Assembly: GCF_002165305.2 (NCBI RefSeq)
Contig: NZ_CP032286.1
Location: 2,604,001-2,668,000 of the forward strand
Reading direction: 5' to 3'
DNA: 64,000 bases
From: Acinetobacter sp. WCHA55
Lineage (GTDB): Bacteria; Pseudomonadota; Gammaproteobacteria; Pseudomonadales; Moraxellaceae
Under the pieces are notes generated by a model that was given only the letters and a program-made list of their open reading frames with translations, searched no databases and was not told where the DNA came from. A program made the translations under genes and the position numbers. Every line of letters starts with the position of its first letter. Positions within the stretch are counted from its first letter, which is position 1. Shown one piece after another: positions 35,575-45,103 of this stretch.

Positions 35575-36824
35575 GCACTATCGATATTCTTTTTATTATC
35601 GGATTTATTGGGATCTGGATTCCTCAAGCTTTTTGGGCTTGGCTTAGCTTTTCTGCTTGGCGCTACTCTATTCGAGCCAGCAAAGAACTGGCCAACCTCC
35701 CAGTACCTCCGCGCTGGCCTATGCTGAGCGTTTTGATTCCTGCTTATAATGAGGGACTGGTTATTGAGGATACCTTACGTGCATTAGCCACACAGGACTA
35801 TCCTGCTGAAAGCTATGAGGTACTCCTAATTAATGATGCATCCAAAGATGATACACAGGAAATTGCGGATCGCATGGCTGCCGAGTTTCCTGTCATTCGT
35901 GTAGTTAATGTCCCTAAAGGCCAAGGTGGTAAGGGAAAATCTAGAACATTAAATAACGGCCTCAAGTATGCTCAAGGCGAGCTGATTGCTGTTTATGATG
36001 CAGATAGTACACCTGAGCCCGATTGTGTGCGTTTGATTGCGCAAACCCTATTGGCAGATGCCAGCCTTGTCGCTGTGAATGGAAAAGTACGCACTCGTAA
36101 CTGGAAAGACAGTCCTCTCAGCACCTTTATTGCAATTGAATTTATTTATTTTCAATGGATTTTTCAGGGCGGACGCTGGTTACGCTTCCGACTATCTACT
36201 TTAATGGGTACCAATTATGTCATCTGGCGAGACGCATTGGATATTTTAGGTGGCTTTGATGAGAAATCTCTAGTTGATGATACAGAAATGAGTTACCGAA
36301 TTTTTTTAGGTCACAAGCGAATTAAATGGGTACCTTATGCCGTGGGTTGGCAGCAAGATCCTGGGGACCTAGGTATTTTCATCAAACAACGCTCTAGATG
36401 GACTCAAGGTAACTTCTATGTAACACGGAAATATTTAAGAACAGCTATTCGACACCCTTTTCCAATTGGGATGGAAATCGGGAATAATATTATGTGCTAC
36501 ATCATGTTTGTTCCAGCCCTGTTCTTAAGTCACTTAACCATGATCATTGGCTTATTGGGTATTGATGGTACTACCATTCCAGGCCCATTCACCCTACTGT
36601 TCATTCTGGCCTTTATCCTTTATTTAATACAAATTTGGTTCACACTTAGCCTTGAAAAAGAAGTACCGAAAAGATTTTATTTCTATGCTTTTATTGCCTA
36701 TTTCACTTATTCACAAGTCTTTCTGCTGATTGTTTTCAAAGCCGCTTGGGATATGCTGAAAGGAAAAATTAAAGGTGAAGGAATTACTTGGTACAAGACA
36801 GAACGGAAGAAGGAAAAAAAATGA
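35571..36824 (+). CDS. Processive family 2 glycosyltransferase (polysaccharide synthase)
   Basis: Membrane synthase of 417 residues that polymerises a sugar nucleotide and probably moves the chain across the inner membrane. One N-terminal helix, then a GT-A domain from residue 45 with VLIPAYNEGLVIEDTL, LINDASKDDT, VYDADSTPEP (DxD), the acceptor region VDDTEMSYRIF (ED-type) and the QRSRW motif (QxxRW) near residue 275; three or four helices follow. The pattern is that of PgaC/BcsA/HasA enzymes. There is no PilZ domain. The UDP-GlcNAc 2-epimerase at 39518 suggests that UDP-ManNAc may be a substrate, which is inference. Confidence 0.88.
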   Translation: MSTIDILFIIGFIGIWIPQAFWAWLSFSAWRYSIRASKELANLPVPPRWPMLSVLIPAYNEGLVIEDTLRALATQDYPAESYEVLLINDASKDDTQEIADRMAAEFPVIRVVNVPKGQGGKGKSRTLNNGLKYAQGELIAVYDADSTPEPDCVRLIAQTLLADASLVAVNGKVRTRNWKDSPLSTFIAIEFIYFQWIFQGGRWLRFRLSTLMGTNYVIWRDALDILGGFDEKSLVDDTEMSYRIFLGHKRIKWVPYAVGWQQDPGDLGIFIKQRSRWTQGNFYVTRKYLRTAIRHPFPIGMEIGNNIMCYIMFVPALFLSHLTMIIGLLGIDGTTIPGPFTLLFILAFILYLIQIWFTLSLEKEVPKRFYFYAFIAYFTYSQVFLLIVFKAAWDMLKGKIKGEGITWYKTERKKEKK

Positions 36825-38644
36825 CCTTGCAGATAAAAACAGCTCCTTTTACATTAATGTCATCACTCCTATTTCTTGCATGTAGCACACATGTCCATGC
36901 AGATACATGGAAGCTAGATGATTTAATCTCACAGAATATTGAGCAAAGTACCCCTTATTTCTTTTATGTAGCCAAAGGGGAAAGCTGGCAAAATGTCCTG
37001 TTCAATAGCCAGTTTAATGTACAGGGTAACAGTACAGTGATTGTGCGCTATGACAATCAGCTCATCCATCAGCAGAACTTAAGTGGTAAAGGTACATTAA
37101 GTTTCAATCTTCAACCCTCCCAAAGTGGCTTCCATCGGCTCGATATTAGTATTTTACAAAAGCCCTCTACTGAAGGACAAAGCACTGAAAATATGTGCTT
37201 AGAATCTAGTAATCTCTATACAGCACTCACCCAGGCAAGTCTGAGCTATCAACCACAACGTGAAACCCTACAGCTCAATCAACTACCAGATGCATTGTTT
37301 AATAGCCAGCTCAACCGCGCAGAACCTATACAGGCATTACTGCGCTTTGATACTACAAATTTCATGGAAGCTAGCATGATTGGCCGACTCACCACGGCTT
37401 GGAACTTTGCTACACCCATACAATGGAAACTGACTGAAAATACAGAAGCCGAACCCGACTTCATTATCAGCATTCAGCGTTCAACCAAATCCCTACAGAA
37501 TGCACAAATTAGTTTGAGTCAGGCAAGCCAAACACCCACTTTAAATATTGAATATGAGACAGAACCACAGTTGCTGATGGCTATCAATGCTCTGCTCAAC
37601 CGCCAATATCTAGAACAGCTCAATACCCCAACAGCATCATTAAATGGCCCCGTTGCAAGACCTACATGGGCCAGTTTACGTAAATTCGAAAGCTTAGCTG
37701 ATTTAGGTATTTCAGATTTTAAGCTCGATAATTCTCCTAAAAATTTTTCAGTAATCTTTCCAGCTGTTTGGGAAGCAACAGATATTTTAAATGGGCAACT
37801 TAGCTTTCGTTCTCAAAGTGGACTATTACAAGGATCTACTTTACAAGTCTGGCTAAATGATAGCTTAGCGGGGAGTACCAGCCTAGCTAAGCTAGATTCA
37901 AGTCCAGTAGAACGTCAGTTTGACTTTATAAGTGCTGACTATCCTTACACCAACAGCTTCAACATGATGGTTAGCAATACCCAGTTAAATAACAATTACT
38001 GCCTACCAAATGCAGGAAATGCCTTATGGATAGATACGAAAAAATCAAAGCTGAATCTCCCGCATCAGATGAAAAAAGGTGTAATCACGCTTTCTAGCAC
38101 GTTTAGCAGTACCCCTGAAATTGCGGTCAATACTCCAGCAGCAACTCCAATCGCTATTAGCTTGGCGCAAGTTGCCAAGAAAATGCTACTGAGTAATGAC
38201 CCCATCGGTTTAAATATCACGCCACTCAGTTTAAATGCACCGAAAGCCATTAATATCCAGCTTGATGCTCAACGTTATCAATCCGAATTGCAAAAATATG
38301 GCCAAACGCTCTATTTACCAACCACAGAAAATGGTGGCCTGATTACAGTCAAAAATGGAAACTTCTGGATCTATAGTGATAATAACTTGGGAGCAGAAAA
38401 TTTTGCACGATTCTGGCCCGAAATTCAGCAGAAAATACCCAACAATACCACGGCATTATTTATTTCTGCACAAGGGCAAATCACTGTTTTGAATCAAAAC
38501 ATAGTTGAAAAAGCCAAACCGCCGATTATTGAGCAGATTTCTTTACAGACTATTGCTATTATCTTAGGTGTTCTGATTGTTTTAATTATCAGCCTACTCA
38601 TCTGGCGCAGAAACCGTAAAGCGCAGAAGTCTAAAGAAGAATAA
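36821..38644 (+). CDS. BcsB-like periplasmic membrane-anchored polysaccharide export protein
   Basis: Protein of 607 residues starting at the ATG at 36821 (MTLQIKTAPFTLMSS), with AAGGA upstream; the start overlaps the synthase stop (ATGA). It has a signal peptide ending near VHA-DTWK, a long periplasmic beta-rich region with jelly-roll-like segments (SGFHRLDISILQ; GSTLQVWLNDSLAG), and one C-terminal helix near residues 568-590 followed by a basic tail. This layout matches BcsB, which guides cellulose out of BcsA. Overall similarity to BcsB is by pattern only. It presumably works next to the synthase. Confidence 0.7.
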   Translation: MTLQIKTAPFTLMSSLLFLACSTHVHADTWKLDDLISQNIEQSTPYFFYVAKGESWQNVLFNSQFNVQGNSTVIVRYDNQLIHQQNLSGKGTLSFNLQPSQSGFHRLDISILQKPSTEGQSTENMCLESSNLYTALTQASLSYQPQRETLQLNQLPDALFNSQLNRAEPIQALLRFDTTNFMEASMIGRLTTAWNFATPIQWKLTENTEAEPDFIISIQRSTKSLQNAQISLSQASQTPTLNIEYETEPQLLMAINALLNRQYLEQLNTPTASLNGPVARPTWASLRKFESLADLGISDFKLDNSPKNFSVIFPAVWEATDILNGQLSFRSQSGLLQGSTLQVWLNDSLAGSTSLAKLDSSPVERQFDFISADYPYTNSFNMMVSNTQLNNNYCLPNAGNALWIDTKKSKLNLPHQMKKGVITLSSTFSSTPEIAVNTPAATPIAISLAQVAKKMLLSNDPIGLNITPLSLNAPKAINIQLDAQRYQSELQKYGQTLYLPTTENGGLITVKNGNFWIYSDNNLGAENFARFWPEIQQKIPNNTTALFISAQGQITVLNQNIVEKAKPPIIEQISLQTIAIILGVLIVLIISLLIWRRNRKAQKSKEE

Positions 38645-38646
38645 AG

Positions 38647-39516
38647 ATGAAAAAATACCTCCTTTTAGGTTTGTGTGTGGTCTTAGCTATTCCAGCTTTA
38701 GCTCTGACTGGCTCATTATTCTTCATGACTCGAGCAGATGCACAATCTATTCCTCCTAAAATTGAAGGTATATTCTGGCAAGTCGATCAAATCAGTCACC
38801 CATCTGGAAACTGGCATCTCTTGGGTATCGACACATTGGTGACTCAATGGAGTATTGTTGATGGACGTTCATTTTTTAAAGAAATTCCCACACAACAATG
38901 GGAGCATCAACCTAAATGGAGCTCAATTGCTGAACAACCTTGGGCAGATAAGGTTATTTTAGGTTTAGCTGGGAATTATCAGGAACCAGTAGCTCGTGAA
39001 CATATAGACCAGCTTTTTTTACAATCCCAGCAAATAATCCATACTAAGCTGCCTGTACAACCTGCTGGTTATTATTTCCCAGTAGAAGCAGATCCAAGCT
39101 GGCATGGGGTTACCAATCTAGCACATCACATTTCTGCGCTTAAACGCCCAGTCTGGATTAGTATTTATAGTGCTGATCGTAAATCACCATTTTTACATTA
39201 TTGGTTAGAAAGCTGGCTACCAGACAATGCTCAGGTTTTCTTTCAAGATGGTGTAGGAGTAGGAACGCGCAGTCCTGAAGAGGCGGCTCTCATTTATAAA
39301 AACCTTAAAAATGAGTTTGGTGAAAACCGCGTAGTAATTATTTTAGAGGCTTTTCGACCTAACCCCGATGGGAGTTTTCGTGCAGCTTATCCTTGGGAAA
39401 TTGCAAAGCAACTGCAAGCTTATGCAGGACAACGAATATATATTTTTGATGGACCTCATTATTTAGATAAAGCCAGTGTATTCTGGCTTTATCTATGGAT
39501 GAAGATCAACTACTAA
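38647..39516 (+). CDS. Secreted glycoside hydrolase-like protein (DUF4434-like)
   Basis: Protein of 289 residues with an N-terminal signal or anchor segment (LLLGLCVVLAIPALALTGSLF). The rest looks like a TIM-barrel hydrolase of the DUF4434 type: IEGIFWQVDQ at the first strand, LLGIDTLVTQW, ILGLAGNYQ, PAGYYFPVEAD, VWISIYSAD, VFFQDGVGVG and VVIILEAF as successive strands. Acidic residues at strand ends (EAD, QDG, EAF) are candidate catalytic groups. Polysaccharide secretion loci often contain a hydrolase that trims the polymer. It starts two bases after the BcsB-like gene and ends one base from the convergent epimerase gene. Confidence 0.65.
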   Translation: MKKYLLLGLCVVLAIPALALTGSLFFMTRADAQSIPPKIEGIFWQVDQISHPSGNWHLLGIDTLVTQWSIVDGRSFFKEIPTQQWEHQPKWSSIAEQPWADKVILGLAGNYQEPVAREHIDQLFLQSQQIIHTKLPVQPAGYYFPVEADPSWHGVTNLAHHISALKRPVWISIYSADRKSPFLHYWLESWLPDNAQVFFQDGVGVGTRSPEEAALIYKNLKNEFGENRVVIILEAFRPNPDGSFRAAYPWEIAKQLQAYAGQRIYIFDGPHYLDKASVFWLYLWMKINY

Positions 39517-39517
39517 T

Positions 39518-40663
39518 TTATTCAGTTACTTTTAAGTCTTGTACTATTTGCTCAAGGATACGTTCTGAAGCGTGCCCATCACCAAAAGGATTTTCTACTT
39601 CTGCATGTTGTTGGTAATAGGCAGAGTCATCCATCAATTGAGAAAATGCTTTGATAATTTTGGCTTTATCTGTACCGACCAGTATCCCACAACCAGCTTC
39701 AACAACTTCAGGCCGTTCAGTTACGTCCCGTAGAATAAGTACAGGCTTCTGATAAGTTGGACTTTCTTCTTGGATGCCGCCCGAATCCGTCATAATAAAA
39801 TGAGCTGCCTGCAATATTGCTAGTAAGTCTGGATAGTCCAAAGGTTTTAATAAATGGACTTGCGGGTGCTTCGCAAACTCTTTGTAGGCAATGTCATAAA
39901 CCTGAGGATTAAGATGCACAGGCCAAGCGAAATGTAGCTCTGGGTAGCGTTGACATAATTCATTAATCACTGCACAGATATTCTGAATCCCCTCACCAAA
40001 GTTCTCTCGCCGATGTGCTGTCAACAAAACCAATTGATGCTGTCCTCTCAAATTCAGCCCTAATCTTTCTAATCTTTGTTGGGACTGCTGTGAAGAAGAC
40101 TCTATCAAGTCACGCGCATCATAAATCGCATCAACGACCGTATTTCCTGTAATAAAAATGTGCTGTTTGGAAATATTCTCTTGGTATAAATTTTCTGCAG
40201 AAAGTTGAGTTGGTGCAAAATGCCAGCGCGCCAAACGTGAAACCAACTGCCGATTCCCTTCTTCTGGAAAAGGATGCATCAAGTCAAAAGAACGCAATCC
40301 CGCTTCAACATGTGCCAAATGAATATTTAGATTAAAAGCCACCAGAGCACCAGCCAATACGGTTGTCGTATCGCCTTGAACCACAATCACATCACATTTC
40401 GGCATTTCACTAAAGACCTGATCGAGCTCGTTCAGCGCCTTACTTAATAAAATATTTAAACTTTTTCCAGGTTGCATAATTTGCAAATGATGATCAATTT
40501 CAATCTGAAAAAACTCAATTGCATCTTGTACCAACTCCAAATGCTGGCCTGTGAATACAACATTTACCTCAAAACGTGAATCTTGCCTAGCTTTTAAAAT
40601 TACAGGAGCCAACTTAATCAGCTCAGGGCGTGTACCAAAAATAAAAGAAAGATAAATCGGCAT
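39518..40663 (-). CDS. wecB: UDP-N-acetylglucosamine 2-epimerase (non-hydrolysing)
   Basis: Interconverts UDP-GlcNAc and UDP-ManNAc. The 381-residue GT-B-fold protein has FGTRPELIKLAPVI at the N terminus, VVQGDTTTVLAGAL, HVEAGLRSFDL near residue 100, VLLTAHRRENFGEG near 215 and DSGGIQEESP near 285, all typical of WecB/MnaA. It is the second gene of a two-gene unit with the outer-membrane protein and runs convergently into the synthase operon with only one base between stop codons. Its presence suggests a ManNAc-based polymer, as in the E. coli NfrAB glycan pathway, which needs WecB. Confidence 0.92.
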   Translation of the reverse strand: MPIYLSFIFGTRPELIKLAPVILKARQDSRFEVNVVFTGQHLELVQDAIEFFQIEIDHHLQIMQPGKSLNILLSKALNELDQVFSEMPKCDVIVVQGDTTTVLAGALVAFNLNIHLAHVEAGLRSFDLMHPFPEEGNRQLVSRLARWHFAPTQLSAENLYQENISKQHIFITGNTVVDAIYDARDLIESSSQQSQQRLERLGLNLRGQHQLVLLTAHRRENFGEGIQNICAVINELCQRYPELHFAWPVHLNPQVYDIAYKEFAKHPQVHLLKPLDYPDLLAILQAAHFIMTDSGGIQEESPTYQKPVLILRDVTERPEVVEAGCGILVGTDKAKIIKAFSQLMDDSAYYQQHAEVENPFGDGHASERILEQIVQDLKVTE

Positions 40664-40665
40664 CG

Positions 40666-41844
40666 TTAAAAGCTCCAGTAATAGGTCAGTTCAACTCGTG
40701 TGTTATCAAAAGTTCTTTTCCCTGACACAGGTGCCCCATTGATATATTTGCCATACATCTGCTCGACACGTAATTTGATAGGAAAATTTTCAGGTTGCCA
40801 TGCAATTCCTGGCCCAAGCTCGGCCAAATTGTTATAAAACTCATTATTAGAGTCATTAATAGTGTGAAATTTTAAATAGGCCTGCACATTACCGAAATGA
40901 TCACGATTCATATTCCAACCTGTGCGTAAGCGAAAATCACCAATTACGTTGTAATCTTCACGGGAATAGCTCGCAGCATTACCATATAGTTCAGCAAAAT
41001 ATTGATTTTGATTCTGCTTTGGTGTGTGCGTGGTTTCCGTATTGTGCCAATACCATTCCTGATAGCCCGCTAGACCAAAGTTAATGCTTTCTCTGAATTT
41101 ATCCCGATTTAAATCAATCAGGTCATAACTTCCCCCTACTTCCAAATATAAATAAATTGGCCATTCCCAAGGACGATAATTCGCTCCAACACCTAAAATC
41201 GCGGCATTCTGATCAATGATTTCAGGACGGGCTCCACCTGTTGAACGTGTATCACGGTTGACATTAGCAAAACCATAAACCTGCCCACGGTTTTCTTCTC
41301 CCCAATAGCGCCCATACCGTAGTTTTAGAGGCAAGATAGCGGTGTCGTAACGACCTTCAAAAGAAGGCGAAAAGTAAATATCTGAGAAACTTGTTTTAGG
41401 TGAACTGCTTTCAGTTCCACTCAAATTCTTTACTGCTTGCTGAGCTTTCTCAACAGTTTCTGGATTTGAAGACTGTTGTAACCTTTTAAATATTTCTAAA
41501 GCTTCTGGATTACGCTGTGCAGCATTTAACAAATAAGCTTTTTGTAGTAATAATTCTTCATCTTCTGGGTTAAGCGCCAAAGCACGATCTATGTAAGTTA
41601 AAGCTTGGATATTATTTTTTTTTCGCAATTCTAAATATGCCCATGTTTTCCAAACTTTCGGATCTTGAGGGGTTTTCATGCTTAATTTTTGTAAAATCTC
41701 ATTCGCTTGTTCTAAGTCATTATTTTCTATTAGATAATATTCACTCCATAAAGCATATACTTCAGGCATAACTTCTACTTGAGCATGTAGAGAGGCACTC
41801 ACAACCAACACACAAGCACTTGAAACTATATGTAAATTCTTCAT
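40666..41844 (-). CDS. TPR and beta-barrel outer-membrane exopolysaccharide protein (NfrA C-terminal-like)
   Basis: Protein of 392 residues with a signal peptide (cleaved near LHA-QVEV). Residues 30-135 carry about three tetratricopeptide repeats (DPKVWKTWAYLELRKKNNIQ; ALTYIDRALALNPEDEELL). Residues 155-392 are a beta-barrel ending in an aromatic residue (ELTYYWSF), with strands such as VYGFANVNRDTRS and WPIYLYLEVGGSYDL. The barrel resembles the C-terminal domain of NfrA, the outer-membrane port of the N4-receptor glycan; PgaA and PelB have the same TPR-plus-barrel plan. It precedes wecB by two bases and is much shorter than NfrA or PgaA, with few TPRs. Confidence 0.75.
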   Translation of the reverse strand: MKNLHIVSSACVLVVSASLHAQVEVMPEVYALWSEYYLIENNDLEQANEILQKLSMKTPQDPKVWKTWAYLELRKKNNIQALTYIDRALALNPEDEELLLQKAYLLNAAQRNPEALEIFKRLQQSSNPETVEKAQQAVKNLSGTESSSPKTSFSDIYFSPSFEGRYDTAILPLKLRYGRYWGEENRGQVYGFANVNRDTRSTGGARPEIIDQNAAILGVGANYRPWEWPIYLYLEVGGSYDLIDLNRDKFRESINFGLAGYQEWYWHNTETTHTPKQNQNQYFAELYGNAASYSREDYNVIGDFRLRTGWNMNRDHFGNVQAYLKFHTINDSNNEFYNNLAELGPGIAWQPENFPIKLRVEQMYGKYINGAPVSGKRTFDNTRVELTYYWSF

Positions 41845-42169
41845 TCTAAATAGTAAATTAGCAGTCTTTAGAGTAATATATCAGCAATTTTTTTTTAAGT
41901 TCGAGATAGTTAATATTGGTTACCAAACTACATATATTCTTTATAAAAAAGAACTTCAAAAATCATAAAATTTCAACTAAACAAACAACCATCATTCACA
42001 TATTATCTTTAAATGATACAAAGAAATTAAAAAATATCTACCATTATTAAATAAAAAATATTTTATTCTATTTTTAAATTATATTAACCCTGTATTACAT
42101 ATAGATTAGAAGTTCAATTATACTTTTATTTACCCATCCTAATGATTAAATTAAAATTAATTTTAAATA
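41845..42169. other. AT-rich intergenic DNA upstream of the outer-membrane protein gene
   Basis: 325 bases of very AT-rich DNA with no gene seen. It should carry the leftward promoter of the NfrA-like gene and wecB. I find no clear repeat or terminator. Confidence 0.4.
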
Positions 42170-43231
42170 GCTTTGTTGCACAAACTTATCATTACAGGTT
42201 TATACAGCAATATAATTCCCAAACGAATAAATCTACACCTAAAATCTACCAGATAACGAATTGGTCTTCTGATATAGCAGTATACTGCGCAAGATTAATA
42301 AATCGAGGAAATATATCGATTTGGTTTGATCCAAAGACTCGATGGTATGCACAATCACAAGGCAAACCAAGTTGAAATCAAATCTACTCCGATACAGCAA
42401 TTCAATGTTGCTTAATGATTAAATCTCTCTTTCGACTCTCTCTAAGGATGGTTACAGGCTTTGTCCAAAGTCTGATTAAACTTTGCGGATTAGACTGAAT
42501 GGCCCCGAATATCAGTGATATTCGTTCTCGATGCTTTGCAGAAGACAAAAGCAGATTGATATTGCGATCAGCTATCAAAAAAGTAGTGATGGGCTTCACC
42601 TATTAGAGGACTCGACTGGTTTGAAGCTTTTTAGGTGAAGGTGAATGGAAACGTAAGAAACGACATCCTGAATATCGTTGGCAATGGCGTAAATACATAT
42701 TGGTATAGATGCTAGAACTCTAGAAATACGAGTTGTTCAGCTCAGAACGAATCATGTGAGTGATTCGCCAGACCCTGTTGATTTACTTGATCAAATCCCG
42801 TTGGATGAACAGATTGATTCAGCTTATACAGACGGGGCTATGACATCAAAACAATGCCGTCAGGTCATTGCATATCTGCAAGCACATGCAGTGATTCCAC
42901 CTAGAAAAAATGCAAAGCCTCGGAAAGACAAGCAAGCGAGATCTATAGAAATGAATTACTAAAAACGGTCAAACGTTTAGGGAGAACGAATTGGAAAAAA
43001 TGGTCTGGCTATCATCGCCGAATTTTGGTCGAAACCAAGATGCATTGCATTAAATTATTGAGCGATAAACTCTGCTCAAGAAACTTTGGGAGCCAAGTCA
43101 ATGAAATTCATACACGTGTAGCAGTCCTCAACAGATTTACGCCATTAGGCCGACCTCACACCTAAGTTATAACTTAAATCTTAGCAACTTAGGAAAACTT
43201 TAACTTTAATGACTTTATGCAACAAAGCCGT
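42170..43231 (+). mobile_element. Decayed IS5-family element (copy 3)
   Basis: Degenerate relative of the two intact elements. It begins GCTTTGTTGCACAAA and ends GCAACAAAGCCGT; the interior follows the intact element closely but with many substitutions and small indels. A probable 9-base duplication TTTTAAATA is at 42161-42169 and 43232-43240, though the DNA there is AT-rich. The divergence shows repeated invasions by this IS group over time. Confidence 0.85.
42220..43165 (+). pseudogene. IS5-family transposase pseudogene
   Basis: Broken transposase reading frame. The first part reads KIYQITNWSSDIAVYCARLINRGN and stops after WYAQSQGKPS near 42375. A middle part from about 42756 reads DLLDQIPLDEQIDSAYTDGAM and then shifts frame; the C-terminal end matches RFTPLGRPHT near 43160. 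In-frame stops and frameshifts make it inactive. The second catalytic Asp survives (YTDGA). Confidence 0.85.
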
Positions 43232-43305
43232 TTTTAAATATTAAATAAGAGATTTTATGTTTAATCTTAGGCTGATGGGAGTATCGAAAAATATTTAGCG
43301 AAAAC

Positions 43306-43334
43306 AAAAAGCCTGACTTAATTTCAGGCTTTTT
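43306..43334 (-). terminator. Intrinsic terminator after the truncated outer-membrane protein gene
   Basis: AAAAAGCCTGA (43306-43316) pairs with TCAGGCTTTTT (43324-43334) around a 7-base loop. It has A/T flanks on both sides and follows the stop codon of the minus-strand gene at 43369. Confidence 0.85.
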
Positions 43335-43368
43335 ATCGTAATTAGTTTAAAGCAACTTGAATACTTAT

Positions 43369-44064
43369 CTATTTAGGAAAAACAAAAGATGCGATTAAAC
43401 GTGCTCCCCACCCTTTAGGGCTTGAGTCAGTATCTTCAATCCAATATCTAGCACTACCACCAACACTGATTATTTGACCATTAAGATTGATCATTTTCGT
43501 TAGCGTTAAATTGACTGGGACAGTAGCATCTTCTGTATTCCAATCGTAGGTTGATTCTGAGTTTAACCCTACTGTTAGACTGCTTGGATAGGTGTAGCTT
43601 AAAAATGGTTGTACATAGGTACTATTGGCATCTTCTACATGACCCTTATTCTCTACGCCCCAGATATGATTGGCTAAAGCCCCAAATGTCCAACCATGCA
43701 TTTGCTTTAATACAACAAATGTTGGACCTGCACCATATTGATCTGCCCCGAGAGATTTCTCGGAAGCAGTTGGGAATAAAAGTACTGGACCGATTCCCCA
43801 AGTTAAACCAGTCGATTGGGAAGGAGAGAAGAATAAACTTTGTGTGATATCTCCGACTCCCCAATCATCATCTCGGTTTGATTCACCATAGATCTGATAA
43901 TTCACGGGTACAATTGTTCTAGAGATTAAGTTCCAATCTTCATTTAATTTAATTGGAATTACGGGTTGGATATTTAGTTGATAACGTTCAGTTTCTTCAT
44001 CTGCACCAATATTTTGATCATAGTTAAATTGGAAAGGTACACTGACTAAGTCAGCCACTGGATT
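43369..44064 (-). pseudogene. Outer-membrane beta-barrel protein, 5' end lost to an insertion sequence
   Basis: The remaining 231 codons start at NPVADLVSVPFQFNYDQN, which is normally just after the signal peptide of a family often annotated as transporter or 'neuromedin U' proteins. Beta strands alternate through the protein and it ends in Phe-Pro-Lys (ASFVFPK). Copy 2 of the insertion sequence abuts the Asn codon. The DNA on the far side of the element does not continue the frame into a convincing signal peptide, so the 5' end seems deleted. The frame continues into the insertion sequence and could give a hybrid protein, but without a signal peptide it could not reach the outer membrane. 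Confidence 0.8.
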
Positions 44065-45103
44065 GGCTTTGTTGCATAAAGCCCTTAAAGATAGAGCTTT
44101 CCTAAGTTGCTCAAATTTAAGTGACAACTTGGGTATGAGGTCGGCCTAATTCTGTAAATCTATTTAAAATGGCTATACGAGCATGTACCTCGTTGACTTG
44201 GCTTTGAAAGTTCCTAGCACTGAGTTTATCGCCTAATAATTTGATGCAGTGCATCTTGGTTTCAACCAGACTTCGCTGATGGTAGCCCGACCATTTTTTC
44301 CATAGTGTCCTGCCTAAACGTTTAACAGTGCGAAGTAATTCATTTCGCTCTAGCGAATGAACTTTTTTATCTTTCCAAGGCTTGGCATTTTTTCTAGGTG
44401 GAATCACTGCATGTGCTTGCCGATCTGCAATGACCTGTCGGCATTGCTTGGTGTCATAAGCGCCATCGGTATATACGGAGTCAATCTGCTCATCCAATGG
44501 AATCTGATTGAGTAAATCCCCAAGCACCTGTGAATCACTTACATTGTTGGTCGTGAGCTGAACGGCTCGTATTTGCAGGGTTCTAGCATCTATACCAATA
44601 TGAAGTTTACACCATTGGCGACGATATTCAGACTGATGCTTTTTACGTTTCCATTCACCTTCGCCCAAAAACTTTAAGCCAGTAGAGTCTACGAGTAGAT
44701 GAAGCCCATCACTGTTTTTCTGATAACTAATTGCAATATCAATATGCTTTTGTCTTCTACAAAGCGTACTGTAATCTGGTGCTGTCCAATCTAATCCACA
44801 AAGTTTAATTAAGCTTTGAACAAAGCCAGTGACCATGCGTAAAGTAAGTCTAAATAGAGATTTGATCATCAAACAGCATTGAATCGCTATGTCGGAGTAG
44901 GTTTGACTTCGACCTTGTTTGCCTTGAGGTTCTGCATACCATTGTGTTTTTGGATCGAACCAAATGGCAATATTCCCACGATTAATGAGAGCTCGGTTAT
45001 ATGCGGGCCAATTGGTTGTGCGGTAGATTTTGTGTGTAGGCTTCTTCATTTGGAAATTATATTGCTGAAGAAGCCCTTAAGAACAGCTTTGTGCAACAAA
45101 GCC
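44065..45103 (-). mobile_element. IS5-family insertion sequence (IS903 group), copy 2, inverted
   Basis: 1039 bases, same length and ends as copy 1 but in the opposite orientation. The 9 bases on each side (CACTGGATT at 44056-44064 and TAACAGCAT at 45104-45112) do not match, so there is no target duplication. This suggests an adjacent deletion or rearrangement after insertion, consistent with loss of the 5' end of the gene next to it. Confidence 0.93.
44117..45049 (-). CDS. IS5-family transposase (copy 2)
   Basis: 310-residue DDE transposase with the same sequence as copy 1, including the catalytic segments LLVDSTGLK, SVYTDGAYD and RSLVETKMH. Intact. The identity of the two copies points to recent transposition or gene conversion, and as inverted repeats 10 kb apart they could support inversion of the exopolysaccharide locus. 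Confidence 0.95.
   Translation of the reverse strand: MKKPTHKIYRTTNWPAYNRALINRGNIAIWFDPKTQWYAEPQGKQGRSQTYSDIAIQCCLMIKSLFRLTLRMVTGFVQSLIKLCGLDWTAPDYSTLCRRQKHIDIAISYQKNSDGLHLLVDSTGLKFLGEGEWKRKKHQSEYRRQWCKLHIGIDARTLQIRAVQLTTNNVSDSQVLGDLLNQIPLDEQIDSVYTDGAYDTKQCRQVIADRQAHAVIPPRKNAKPWKDKKVHSLERNELLRTVKRLGRTLWKKWSGYHQRSLVETKMHCIKLLGDKLSARNFQSQVNEVHARIAILNRFTELGRPHTQVVT

Noticed and set aside
32762..45103. A composite transposon formed by the two inverted IS copies carrying the polysaccharide genes.
   Set aside because: Copy 1 has its own complete 9-base duplication, and the outer flanks of the pair do not match, so the unit did not arrive as one transposon.
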